A stretch of DNA of 64,000 bases, taken from the NCBI GenBank assembly GCA_009684515.1, contig WKKS01000001.1, positions 248,001 to 312,000 of the forward strand. Reading direction: 5' to 3'. How positions within the stretch are numbered: position 1 is the first letter of the stretch; every line of letters starts with the position of its first letter. The position numbers were made by a program, and so were the translations under genes. Positions 17,429 to 24,909 of this stretch are shown in pieces. Under the pieces are notes generated by a model. That model did not search any database and was not told the origin of the DNA. It saw only the letters and a program-made list of their open reading frames with translations. The stretch comes from Geobacter sp. (lineage in GTDB: Bacteria > Desulfobacterota > Desulfuromonadia > Geobacterales > Pseudopelobacteraceae).

Positions 17429-17471
17429 GATTAAATGTACGTCCTAAGCGTATAACGGTCAAGTGGAATAA

Positions 17472-17488
17472 TTGGGAACACTTCCCAA
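17472..17488. promoter_or_regulatory. Inverted repeat upstream of the RelE-like toxin gene
   Basis: TTGGGAA-CAC-TTCCCAA, a perfect 7-bp inverted repeat 44 bases upstream of the toxin ATG. A plausible operator for the HTH antitoxin encoded in the same operon. Confidence 0.45.
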
Positions 17489-17524
17489 ATAATGGCTATA
17501 AACATCTTTATTGCAGGCATGTGC

Positions 17525-17869
17525 TTACACCTGCCTGACTATATCGACCGAGATCTCCACCGCCGGAATCGTTCCTCTGTTCTCAAGCCAGTGTGTGGTG
17601 TTTCTGTCCTCGGGCCATCCCACTCCCGGACCATAATCCGTAGCGACTCCATTTCGATGGTCAGTGATCGTTCCTTGCAGTATATAGACGGTACCTGGTC
17701 TGTCTACATGGTCGTGAATCGGGCCAAAGACGCCGCCAGGCTCGATGGTCACCATACGCATTCGAAGTTGGCGCCCTGCCATACCCTCAATCTCGGGACC
17801 AAGGTCAACCGTTGAAAGTAACTTCACCGTAACGCCTTTAGTCTCAGGTGCCACCTGTTCGTTGATCAT
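17525..17869 (-). CDS. Cupin domain protein
   Basis: 114 residues of a single conserved barrel (cupin_2). Motif 1 is GGVFGPIHDHVDRPGTVYILQG, with His52/His54-type metal ligands and a Val-Tyr where many cupins have Glu; motif 2 is GPGVGWPEDRNTTHWLEN. Substrate unknown. Preceded by GGAAGGAG. The gene begins 28 bases after the attC-like element at 17895-17971, as expected of a cassette gene, but no matching element is seen after its stop. Confidence 0.85.
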   Translation of the reverse strand: MINEQVAPETKGVTVKLLSTVDLGPEIEGMAGRQLRMRMVTIEPGGVFGPIHDHVDRPGTVYILQGTITDHRNGVATDYGPGVGWPEDRNTTHWLENRGTIPAVEISVDIVRQV

Positions 17870-17894
17870 TGTGCTCTCCTTCCTGTATTTCCAT

Positions 17895-17971
17895 GGGCTA
17901 ACGGCTTGCGCCCTTGACCCGCACCGGGGCGTTTGTCAGCCCCGGTCGGTGTCCAAAAACCTTGTTGAACC
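17895..17971 (-). repeat. attC-like recombination element after the PD-(D/E)XK gene
   Basis: Read leftward, 77 bases from GGTTCAAC (17971-17964) to GTTAGCCC (17902-17895), with an internal stem ACCGGGGC/GCCCCGGT around TGACAAAC. The first box GTTCAAC fits the integron R'' consensus RYYYAAC. It is exactly complementary to GTTGAACC at the 5' end of the same putative cassette (18486-18479), so a circularised form would carry a perfect R''/R' pair. Confidence 0.65.
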
Positions 17972-17979
17972 CTCGCTTT

Positions 17980-18465
17980 TCAGACTTCTTTTAATGCAAG
18001 TCCCATCTCTGTAAAGCCTGTAACCCCTGCATAAAGATCTTGTTCTCCCAGTTCCATGATTCTGAAAAATAATCTTGGGGCATTTCCATCATTCCATTCT
18101 GCCACTATGTTTGCTACGACCTCTGACGGAACGAAGAATATTCTTGGTGAACTTTCAGAACGCGGCCAGTTGTAGGCGTTTACGAAGGCATACCAATGGA
18201 ATTTGCTTCTATTTTCTTTCGCCTTTTTGGAGACATCCCACGACCAGTAGTCACCATACTTTTTACTTTTATTGATCGGGGATAGCGATGTTTTGACTTG
18301 TATTGAGATGCTTCTATGCCCTTCATGGGTTGTGACTATCAAATCGGAAGACGGAACCCCGCTCCTCGGCAAGGCTACAACAAGGCCCATTGCTGACAGG
18401 AAAGACGCCACGTAGAATTCCCCGATAGCGCCTTTTATGGCCGTACTCATTTTTTCTTCGTTCAT
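17980..18465 (-). CDS. PD-(D/E)XK nuclease-like protein of unknown function
   Basis: 161 residues. A restriction-endonuclease-like core is suggested by Glu16 in KGAIGEFYVASFLSAMG, Asp41 in GVPSSDLIVT and Gln56-Val-Lys58 in ISIQVKTS, the E-x(n)-D-x(n)-(E/Q)xK order of DUF4365/Mrr-like nucleases. The rest (YWSWDVSKKAKENRSKFHWYAFVNAYN; RIFFVPSEVVA) is typical of this fold family. Sits alone between two attC-like elements, directly downstream of an OLD-type ATPase. Base composition is lower in GC than the core genome. A defence role is plausible from fold and neighbourhood but is inference; ATG preceded by GAGGAG. Confidence 0.75.
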   Translation of the reverse strand: MNEEKMSTAIKGAIGEFYVASFLSAMGLVVALPRSGVPSSDLIVTTHEGHRSISIQVKTSLSPINKSKKYGDYWSWDVSKKAKENRSKFHWYAFVNAYNWPRSESSPRIFFVPSEVVANIVAEWNDGNAPRLFFRIMELGEQDLYAGVTGFTEMGLALKEV

Positions 18466-18478
18466 TTCTTCTCCTCAT

Positions 18479-18542
18479 GGTTCAACGTTATGAGGGTTAG
18501 CAGTGTAGCGAAGCGAAAAGTGCTACACCCGTTTGTTAGCCC
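18479..18542 (-). repeat. attC-like recombination element after the OLD-type gene
   Basis: Read leftward, 64 bases from GGGCTAAC (18542-18535) to GTTGAACC (18486-18479), with stem GTGTAGC/GCTACAC inside. The stop codon and last codons of the OLD-type gene lie within it, as is common for integron cassette genes. GTTGAAC fits the core-site consensus GTTRRRY. If the following cassette were removed at the G/TT position the element would end in GTTAGCCC, the perfect complement of GGGCTAAC. Confidence 0.65.
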
Positions 18543-20202
18543 TTATCCCTTTGTTTATTCGTTTAAACAACGAATTAAAATCTTTCAGCTCTTCAGCAGT
18601 ATAGTCAGAATTTTTTTTAAATTCATCTAGGTATAGCTTCTTTAAAGTGTTCTTTGCACTGCGATCTCCTCCAATTGCTTGCGTTACAAGTGATGTGTTA
18701 TTTGAAAATATCTTTGACCTAATTCTATCTGGCAACAGTCCTTCAATATCCATATGGCCAGCAATGTCTTTTCCGATATGAAAATAAGTAACCCCATCTT
18801 TGTAGCCAATTGCCTCTATTGAACGCTTCACCTCAGATAATGCGTCGAGATCAAACGTTATGTAAGACTCATCATATTTTTCGAGAGTAAATTTTAGTAA
18901 GACTGTGTTCTTCAACGCGTCCTTACCTCCATAAGCAACGATTTCTAAGTCACTGGGAAGTAATTCTTGTAGCAGGGCATTTTGTAATAAAAAGTCAAAA
19001 TAATCTTTATCGATTGCTCCTTCTACCAGAAGAACCCTTTTTTTATCAGTCTCAAAAATAGGTGACCAACTGGAAAATTCACCTACTGGAAGTCCAAGGT
19101 GCTCTGCAAAAGGAAGCATCCAATTTTCGCCAGAAGGGATAACGACTTCACTTCCACTTTTTTTATTAGTTTGGTTATGTCGTCTAACCAAGATATTAGA
19201 TTTAGGATCATTTCTATTCAGCATATACGGAGAGTGTGTTGTGACAATAATTTGAATCCCAAGCTCTAGTGCAAGCGATGAGAGTAATTTTCCAAATTCA
19301 GCTTGGGCTGATGGGTGAAGAAAAGACTCTGGTTCTTCTATAACAACAATAGGTGTTATCTTTTCGTCTTCCTTTCCTTGCGTTTTGATTCGATTAGCCC
19401 ACAAAATACTCAACAAAATGTACAACTTATTTTGTGTCCCACTACCCCAATGATTTATGGGTACGTTCACATTTTTATCTGATAGACGGACACCTAATGG
19501 TATGTGGCGAGAATATCCAGTGTCTACTGTGGAAAATTCTACTGAATGTTTTTCTTCAAATTTTCCAAGAAGTGTTTGCAAATCATCTTTATGTTGTTTT
19601 GCCATTTTTTTAATTTTTGACTGTATTTGTGCTTCTACTTCGATTATTTGGCGTTTTTCTTGTTCGCTTAAAACAAACTCAATAAATGCCAGATGTCTCC
19701 CTCTCCCAAAATACGCTTCTTCATCATTAGTTGAATTATGCAGGAAAAGAAGATTCGATGTTTTTAATTTATGTAAAATATCTTTAGCTAAACTACCCTC
19801 GATGGTCTTATCATCAACTCTAGCCGTATGCTCAGATTTTTTTAATTTATTGTATGTCGATTTTATGAAAACAGAGAAATCAATACTCGGAACTGAGGCA
19901 TCAGATATTTTTTCAACAAATGTCACTAGCGAAGAATCATCATTCCTATTTAATCTCAACTCATATTCAACTTCTATAATGTCATCTTCGCTAGTCCATT
20001 GCGTTCTGTCATCATCAAAATCAATTTCGGAGTCGCTTTCCCATGGTCGTGAATCTGTAAACAGAAGCGAAGAAAGTAGCTTTATAATGCATGACTTGCC
20101 CGCGTTATTCTTTCCGCTAATCGTACAGTAATTTTCACCGAATTGTATTGTTGCATTTTCAAGTGTCTTGAAGTTCTTTGCTGTTATTTTCAACAATTTC
20201 AT
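18523..20202 (-). CDS. OLD-family ATPase with C-terminal Toprim nuclease domain
   Basis: 559 residues. Walker A GKNNAGKS at 30-37, ABC signature-like GSGTQNK at 253-259, Walker B VVIEEPE at about 286-292, H-loop TTHSP at 321-325. The Toprim part follows, with VEG Glu394, Asp398/Asp400 and DLD 451-453. This is the AAA15-Toprim layout of overcoming-lysogenization-defect nucleases, the type also used as GajA in Gabija. No UvrD-like helicase, reverse transcriptase or other known partner is adjacent. The gene is markedly AT-rich compared with flanking core genes, indicating transfer. It ends inside an attC-like element, and its 5' leader contains GTTACCCC and a perfect stem-loop. Defence is the likeliest role but unproven. 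Confidence 0.88.
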   Translation of the reverse strand: MKLLKITAKNFKTLENATIQFGENYCTISGKNNAGKSCIIKLLSSLLFTDSRPWESDSEIDFDDDRTQWTSEDDIIEVEYELRLNRNDDSSLVTFVEKISDASVPSIDFSVFIKSTYNKLKKSEHTARVDDKTIEGSLAKDILHKLKTSNLLFLHNSTNDEEAYFGRGRHLAFIEFVLSEQEKRQIIEVEAQIQSKIKKMAKQHKDDLQTLLGKFEEKHSVEFSTVDTGYSRHIPLGVRLSDKNVNVPINHWGSGTQNKLYILLSILWANRIKTQGKEDEKITPIVVIEEPESFLHPSAQAEFGKLLSSLALELGIQIIVTTHSPYMLNRNDPKSNILVRRHNQTNKKSGSEVVIPSGENWMLPFAEHLGLPVGEFSSWSPIFETDKKRVLLVEGAIDKDYFDFLLQNALLQELLPSDLEIVAYGGKDALKNTVLLKFTLEKYDESYITFDLDALSEVKRSIEAIGYKDGVTYFHIGKDIAGHMDIEGLLPDRIRSKIFSNNTSLVTQAIGGDRSAKNTLKKLYLDEFKKNSDYTAEELKDFNSLFKRINKGIRANKRV

Positions 20203-20657
20203 TGGATATCTCCTTATGGGGTAACTTGTAATTGATCAGACTCGGCCAACATGACTTTTTGGATGTTGGCCTGCAAACCAAGTGCAGGGTGCTGTTTTAT
20301 CTACCTTTAACCAGCACCACACACTAACTTATGGAATTTTCAAACCACCTCATTACCGCCAGCACGGGCACATAAGAATCGCCTCACCTTACTCCGGCAG
20401 CAGACGGCTGTCAACGGATCACGATTATTCAAGCAATACTTTCACTCGAATTTAGAACCATATAAATTACCCGCACAGCAAGACACGCAAAGAAACATAC
20501 TAATACCTTCTGATACGTTTTGACACATCAATACGTTGTTTTCAAAAATAGAATTAAAAACCGGTTGACCCGCATACTTTCCAGCTCGCCACCATAACCC
20601 TTGACCAACCGGCTCCATCAACAGCAAAATGGCTGAAACAATTACGGAGTGGTGATT
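20203..20657. other. 455-bp intergenic region between the OLD-type gene and the ROK gene
   Basis: No convincing gene. It holds the OLD leader with GTTACCCC (read leftward, 20225-20218), possibly the 5' end of that cassette, and the perfect stem-loop at 20244-20271. The remainder is AT-rich and includes the ROK promoter. It marks the right edge of the accessory island. Confidence 0.5.
20244..20271. other. Perfect 9-bp stem-loop upstream of the OLD-type gene
   Basis: GGCCAACAT (20244-20252) pairs with ATGTTGGCC (20263-20271) around a 10-base loop, 42 bases upstream of the start codon. It could be a leader hairpin, an operator, or the stem of a further degenerate attachment element; the T-run inside the loop does not make it a terminator. 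Confidence 0.5.
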
Positions 20658-21587
20658 ATGCCTACTTGCAACACTTCCAATTTAAATACGGCCGCTATCG
20701 GCATCGACCTGGGCGGCACCAAGACCGAAGCAATCCTGTTGGCTCCGGATGGTGCTGTCATCTGGCGGCAGCGCCGGCCGACGCCCCGCGATGATGGATA
20801 TGAAGCTGTGCTGACGCTGGTTACGGAGATGATCCGCGAATCGGCTGGTCAACTCCCGCCCGGTGTTTCTTACACAGTAGGCATCGGCATACCCGGTTCG
20901 ATTGATTCCGGCACCGGATTGGTGCGCAACGCCAACTCGACCTGCCTGATCGGCCACCCTTTGCAGGCTGACATGGAACGCCTGACCGGCTGTCCGGTTC
21001 AGCTCCGCAACGACGCCGATTGCTTTACCCTGGCTGAGTGCCGATTTGGTGCGGGGCGCGACTACGGCCTGGTCTTTGGTGTCATCATGGGAACCGGTTG
21101 CGGCGGAGGAATCTGCATCGACGGCGCGGTGCGTGAAGGACCGCACCGGATCGCCGGTGAATGGGGGCATCTCTCCATGGATCGCGACGGCGCGGAATGT
21201 TACTGCGGCAAGCGCGGTTGCGTGGAAACCCTGATCAGCGGATCTGGTGTCGAAGCAGCGTTTTTTCGGGAGTACGGACAACGGCTGGGCATGGATGAAA
21301 TAGTCCGGCAGGCCCGCGCTGGCGAACCGCGCTGCCGGTCAACCTTTGACCATTTTCTGGACGATTTCGGCCGCTGTCTGGGAGGAGTGATCTCGATCCT
21401 TGATCCGGATGCAGTTGTACTGGGCGGCGGACTTTCCAATATCGATGAACTCTACAGCACAGGATTGGAGCAGGTGCGGCGCTACGCCTTCCATGACCAC
21501 CTGCAGACCCCTATTCTGAAGAACCAACTGGGCGATTCCGCCGGTGTTTTCGGGGCAGCCTGGATCGGGCAGGCGGGCGTAAAATGA
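20658..21587 (+). CDS. ROK family sugar kinase
   Basis: 309 residues from the ATG at 20658, which has GGAG eight bases upstream; a GTG at 20649 lies in frame. ATP-binding GIDLGGTKTEAILL at the N-terminus, the catalytic RNDADC segment, ROK signature 2 with FGVIMGTGCGGGI, and the zinc motif EWGHLSMDRDGAECYCGKRGCVE. Catalytic Asp is in the NDAD motif. Likely phosphorylates a hexose or N-acetylhexosamine; the exact sugar cannot be read from sequence. The yheU-like gene overlaps its 3' end by four bases. Confidence 0.9.
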   Translation: MPTCNTSNLNTAAIGIDLGGTKTEAILLAPDGAVIWRQRRPTPRDDGYEAVLTLVTEMIRESAGQLPPGVSYTVGIGIPGSIDSGTGLVRNANSTCLIGHPLQADMERLTGCPVQLRNDADCFTLAECRFGAGRDYGLVFGVIMGTGCGGGICIDGAVREGPHRIAGEWGHLSMDRDGAECYCGKRGCVETLISGSGVEAAFFREYGQRLGMDEIVRQARAGEPRCRSTFDHFLDDFGRCLGGVISILDPDAVVLGGGLSNIDELYSTGLEQVRRYAFHDHLQTPILKNQLGDSAGVFGAAWIGQAGVK

Positions 21588-21805
21588 GCGAAGAATCTTT
21601 AGATATCCCGATCGAACGGATCAATCCGGAGACCCTGCGGCGGATGATCGAGGAGTTTGTGACACGCGAGTGGAGCGAACTGGGAGACTCGGATTGCTCG
21701 CTGGATGAGAAGGTTGACCAGGTAATGGGGCAGTTGCAGGACAAACGGGCCAGAATAGTTTATGATAACAGCTCAGAAACATGGAACATCATCCCCTGCC
21801 GGTGA
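21584..21805 (+). CDS. YheU family protein (UPF0270)
   Basis: 73 residues resembling E. coli YheU: IPIERINPETLRRMIEEFVTREWSELGD, then SLDEKVDQVMGQLQDKRARIVYDNSSETWNIIP. Small soluble protein of unknown function. Translationally coupled to the ROK gene (ATGA overlap). Confidence 0.85.
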   Translation: MSEESLDIPIERINPETLRRMIEEFVTREWSELGDSDCSLDEKVDQVMGQLQDKRARIVYDNSSETWNIIPCR

Positions 21806-21870
21806 TGAGATCCTTTTGCCATAACCCCACAACACCCCGATTCCAGCGGCATGACAAACGACCTGGACAG

Positions 21871-22407
21871 ATGACTGCCATGCGAAAATTACTGTTTATC
21901 TCACTGATACTTGCCGGCCTGACCGGCTGTTCCACCAAAGACTGGCGCACTGCCAGCCGCCAGGGAGCAGGAATCGCTCCGGACCCCGCCGCCAGCCGGG
22001 AAGCCGTACTGCAGGTTTACGGAGCCCGCGCCTGGGGCTGGCGCGGCTGGTTCGCCATTCATACCTGGGTCGCCGCTAAACCGACCAACAGCACATCCTA
22101 TACAGTCTACGAAGTCATCGGCTGGCGCCAGCACAGGGGGCTGCCGGTTGTGCGGATTGAAAGAGACCTGCCCGATCGCTACTGGTTCGGGGAGCGCCCA
22201 CAGCTGCTGAAGGATTTCCGGGGTGAAGGAGTAGACAAGCTGATTGCTTCTGTTGATCAGGCAGCCAAAAGCTATCCCTGGCCCGACACCTACAAAGTCT
22301 TTCCGGGCCCGAACAGCAACACTTTTACCGCCTGGATCTCAAAGCAGGTTCCCGAGTTGGGCCTCAAGCTCCCTTTTACTGCCATTGGAAGCGGTTATGT
22401 CAATTAA
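21871..22407 (+). CDS. DUF3750 family lipoprotein
   Basis: About 178 residues from the ATG at 21871 (21880 also possible). Lipoprotein signal MRKLLFISLILAGLTGCS with lipobox LTGC. The mature part has the family hallmarks AWGWRGWFAIHTWVAAKP, YEVIGWRQHRGLPVVRI, DRYWFGERPQLLKDFRGEGVD, PGPNSNTFTAWISKQVPEL and the PFTAIGSGYV end. The conserved H, W and PGPNSNTF motifs suggest an enzymatic (possibly transglutaminase- or peptidase-like) envelope protein, but no function is known. Ends before a clear terminator. Confidence 0.85.
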   Translation: MTAMRKLLFISLILAGLTGCSTKDWRTASRQGAGIAPDPAASREAVLQVYGARAWGWRGWFAIHTWVAAKPTNSTSYTVYEVIGWRQHRGLPVVRIERDLPDRYWFGERPQLLKDFRGEGVDKLIASVDQAAKSYPWPDTYKVFPGPNSNTFTAWISKQVPELGLKLPFTAIGSGYVN

Positions 22408-22434
22408 GGAATTGAAAACAAACCATACTATTAT

Positions 22435-22470
22435 AAATGCCGGGATTTTATTGTTCCGGCATTTTATTTG
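22435..22470 (+). terminator. Terminator after the DUF3750 gene
   Basis: AAATGCCGG (22435-22443) pairs with CCGGCATTT (22456-22464) across a 12-base loop, followed by a T-rich tail. Confidence 0.8.
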
Positions 22471-22634
22471 TTACTATTGATTGACTACTGTTACTAACGT
22501 GATATAAGCATCGAATCAAACAGAATCAACATGACATGACGCAAGTTTGTATTTAGAAGTTAAATATGAAATTGATTTTATATTTAAGCCATACATAATC
22601 AAAGCTGCGTTAATCCAAACAGGGGGGAAACAAT

Positions 22635-23105
22635 ATGGCGTCTTTATCAGAACTGACAGTACAGGTATTAACCGCACGGCTGACAAAGAAGGAGATGAGC
22701 CTTGAAGAGCTTCAGAAGGAAATGGTTCAGATCAGTAACATGATTAAAGCTATTGATGAAGGCAATCTTCAGCAGCCTGAATCTGAAGTTCCTGCGGAGG
22801 AGGTCAAGCCTCAGAAGATAAATTTTAAAAAGGTCTTCAAGGATAACGAGGTTATCTGCCTGCTCTGCAATAAAGGTTTTACAACGCTTAAAAGGCATCT
22901 GACCAAGATCCACCAGATCACAGACAAGGAATATAAACAGCAATTCGGGATTCCTGCTAAACAGCCGCTGGTTGCCAAATTCTACTCCGACAAGAAAAAA
23001 GCGGATGCTGTTAAAAACAACCTGGGAGCAAAGATGCAGGCCGGTCGCAATAAAAAACTGGAAGCAGCGCCAAAACAGAAAAAAACAACCAAAAAGACGG
23101 CCTGA
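22635..23105 (+). CDS. MucR/Ros-family zinc-finger transcriptional regulator
   Basis: 156 residues. The prokaryotic zinc finger is in VICLLCNKGFTTLKRHLTKIH (residues about 74-94): two Cys spaced CxxC and two His spaced Hx4H, followed by the conserved KEYKQQFGIP motif. A long helical N-terminus and a Lys-rich C-terminus (KKLEAAPKQKKTTKKT) flank it; the basic tail may add DNA affinity. MucR proteins act as H-NS-like or specific repressors; several paralogues are common in Geobacter. Strong GGGGGG ribosome-binding site. Own terminator downstream, so monocistronic. Confidence 0.9.
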   Translation: MASLSELTVQVLTARLTKKEMSLEELQKEMVQISNMIKAIDEGNLQQPESEVPAEEVKPQKINFKKVFKDNEVICLLCNKGFTTLKRHLTKIHQITDKEYKQQFGIPAKQPLVAKFYSDKKKADAVKNNLGAKMQAGRNKKLEAAPKQKKTTKKTA

Positions 23106-23161
23106 TCAGATAAAGTCCAGGGTCGTATTTAAGACTTCATTACAATTCCGCATTACAATAA

Positions 23162-23200
23162 GAAGCCCCGCTTTCATAATAAAAGCGGGGCTTCCTTTAT
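23162..23200 (+). terminator. Bidirectional terminator after mucR-like gene
   Basis: GAAGCCCCGCTTT (23162-23174) and AAAGCGGGGCTTC (23182-23194) form a 13-bp stem with a 7-base loop, between convergent mucR-like and slipin genes. Confidence 0.9.
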
Positions 23201-23225
23201 CCATCAATTTGTTCAGTTAAGCGCC

Positions 23226-24074
23226 CTACCCTTTGCCCATCAAACCCCGAATAGCAGCCGGCAGATCTGAAGGGAGTATCACCAGCTTGGCGTTCTGGGA
23301 CGTGGCGATTTTTTGCAGCGTGTTGATATAGCGGTCACCCAGCAGAAAAACGGCCGGCAGGTCATTATCCTTGATGGCTTCGCTGATGTCTGTAATCGCT
23401 TTGGCGGATGCCTCGGCCAGCCTGATCTGGGCCTCGGCCTCGCGCTTGGCGGCCTCCAGACGACCCTCAGCTTCACGAATCGTGGCCTCGCGCTTGCCTT
23501 CTGCTTCAAGAATGGTGGCCTGTTTGAAGCGGTCGGCGCTGGCCTGCTGTTCCATCGCCTTCTGCATAGATTCGGACGGCTTGATATCCTGGATTTCTAC
23601 AGACTGAACGTAAATACCCCAGGCCGCCACCTCCTTGGAGATGTTGTCCTGCAAGCGGGCCTTGATATGCTCGCGCTCGGAAAGGGCGCTGTTGAGGTCC
23701 ATCTGGCCGATAATGGCACGCAGGGATGTCATGACCAGATTCTGGATCGCGTATTCGTAATTCTGGATTTCATATACGGCCCGGGTCGGGTCGGTAACCT
23801 TGATGAAGGCAATGGCATTGGTGATAATGACCGCATTGTCCTTGGTGATGACCTCCTGCGCCCCGACCGAGAGTACGTCACCCTTGGTGGAAACACGGTA
23901 AGACACCACGTCGATGTATGGAATGATGAAGTTAAGACCGGGCTTGAGGGTCACGTGGTACTTCCCCAGACGCTCCACGATCCACTCCTGCCCCTGCGGA
24001 ACGGTCTTTATTCCTGCGAACAGCGTTGCGGCCACCAATACAAACAGTACGGCAAAGATGATAACTCCCGGCAT
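23226..24074 (-). CDS. SPFH/stomatin family (slipin, QmcA-like) membrane protein
   Basis: 282 residues. One N-terminal membrane helix (residues about 3-22), then the band-7 domain (VPQGQEWIVERLGKYHVTLKPGLNFIIPYID; VRVSTKGDVLSVGAQEVITKDN), and a long heptad-rich helix (ILEAEGKREATIREAEGRLEAAKREAEAQ, about 195-235) that drives oligomerisation. Forms ring-like membrane microdomain scaffolds with NfeD partners and modulates FtsH-type proteolysis in known cases. Nine bp downstream of the NfeD gene in one operon. Confidence 0.93.
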   Translation of the reverse strand: MPGVIIFAVLFVLVAATLFAGIKTVPQGQEWIVERLGKYHVTLKPGLNFIIPYIDVVSYRVSTKGDVLSVGAQEVITKDNAVIITNAIAFIKVTDPTRAVYEIQNYEYAIQNLVMTSLRAIIGQMDLNSALSEREHIKARLQDNISKEVAAWGIYVQSVEIQDIKPSESMQKAMEQQASADRFKQATILEAEGKREATIREAEGRLEAAKREAEAQIRLAEASAKAITDISEAIKDNDLPAVFLLGDRYINTLQKIATSQNAKLVILPSDLPAAIRGLMGKG

Positions 24075-24083
24075 CGGATCCTC

Positions 24084-24530
24084 CTAGATTTTGACTACTT
24101 TCAGTATTTGTCCTTCGATATCCACGACTCTGACGCTGTCACCGACATTCAGGATTTCCTCGGCAAAGCAGCTCCACTCATCTGCTCCCAGAACCGAAAT
24201 GCGGAACCTGACGATCCCGCGGCCGTAACTGTCCTGAGTGCCGCGAATAATGATGCCGGTCTCGCCGACAATTCCTTCCTTCGACATACCGGCATGCGTC
24301 CGGTTTTTTTTCGGTTTGAAATACCTGAACCAGACCACAGTAAAACAGACCGATGCCAGCGACCAGAGCGCCACTTGTCCGGCAACTGGGAAACCGGGCC
24401 AGACCAGGTTGAGCAGTCCGACGACCAGAGCCCCCAAGCCAAACCAGATAATCGTAAAGGAAGGTACGATCAGTTCGAGTCCGATCAGGCAAAATCCAGC
24501 AATAATCCAGTGCCACCATTCAATCTGCAT
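24084..24530 (-). CDS. NfeD family protein
   Basis: 148 residues: three to four membrane helices (about 5-80) followed by a cytosolic or periplasmic OB-fold (GIVGETGIIIRGTQDSYGRGIVRFRISVLGADEWSCFAEEILNVGDSVRVVDIEGQILKVVKI). This is the short, protease-less NfeD form (YbbK/YuaF-like) that partners with slipins, encoded here immediately downstream. Confidence 0.92.
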   Translation of the reverse strand: MQIEWWHWIIAGFCLIGLELIVPSFTIIWFGLGALVVGLLNLVWPGFPVAGQVALWSLASVCFTVVWFRYFKPKKNRTHAGMSKEGIVGETGIIIRGTQDSYGRGIVRFRISVLGADEWSCFAEEILNVGDSVRVVDIEGQILKVVKI

Positions 24531-24661
24531 AGAGACCTCATCAGCTGTTTAATTATCCAGAACCAGTGTAGCAGATTTTTCTTGGATCGGCATAAAGGTT
24601 CAAGTATCTGCTTGCAATTAATCTTCGATCTGCGGTATTTTAATTAACAAGGAGGTGCGTC

Positions 24662-24859
24662 ATGGATATCAGCTCAGTTGCAGGATCTTCACTGCTTTAC
24701 AGGTCAGAACAGACCCAGCAGGCCATTTCCACTACGATGATGAAACAGGCGGCAGACAACCAGAATCAGGTTGCCAATATGCTGGCCCAAAACGCTCAGC
24801 AGGCTCCCCAGCCGACTTCAAAAAGCAGCGGTGGTTTCAGTTTCTCAACCTACGCCTAG
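24662..24859 (+). CDS. YjfB-like putative motility protein
   Basis: 65 residues, matching the small YjfB_motility family (PF14070): MDISSVAGSSLLYRSEQTQQAISTTMMKQAADNQNQ, then a Gln/Ala/Pro/Ser-rich end. The N-terminal pattern resembles rod/flagellin terminal helices. Function is unproven. Very strong AGGAGGTG ribosome-binding site; own terminator downstream, so independently transcribed. Confidence 0.8.
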   Translation: MDISSVAGSSLLYRSEQTQQAISTTMMKQAADNQNQVANMLAQNAQQAPQPTSKSSGGFSFSTYA

Positions 24860-24879
24860 GATTAGGCTTGAAAATTTAC

Positions 24880-24909
24880 AAGGCCGGCCATTATGGTCGG
24901 CCTTTTTTT
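24880..24909 (+). terminator. Terminator between yjfB-like and lipA genes
   Basis: AAGGCCGGCC (24880-24889) and GGTCGGCCTT (24895-24904) form a 10-bp stem with one G-T pair, followed by a run of T. The A-run on the other side is short, so the direction is mainly rightward. The lipA stop codon lies at its right edge. Confidence 0.85.

Noticed and set aside
17980..20202. Gabija or PARIS defence system
   Set aside because: Gabija needs a UvrD-like GajB, and PARIS an AAA15 plus DUF4435 partner; neither partner is present. The OLD/Toprim protein stands alone with a PD-(D/E)XK-like gene.
20442..20627. 61-codon frame upstream of the ROK gene
   Set aside because: Cys-rich random-looking sequence without a ribosome-binding site, in an AT-rich spacer.
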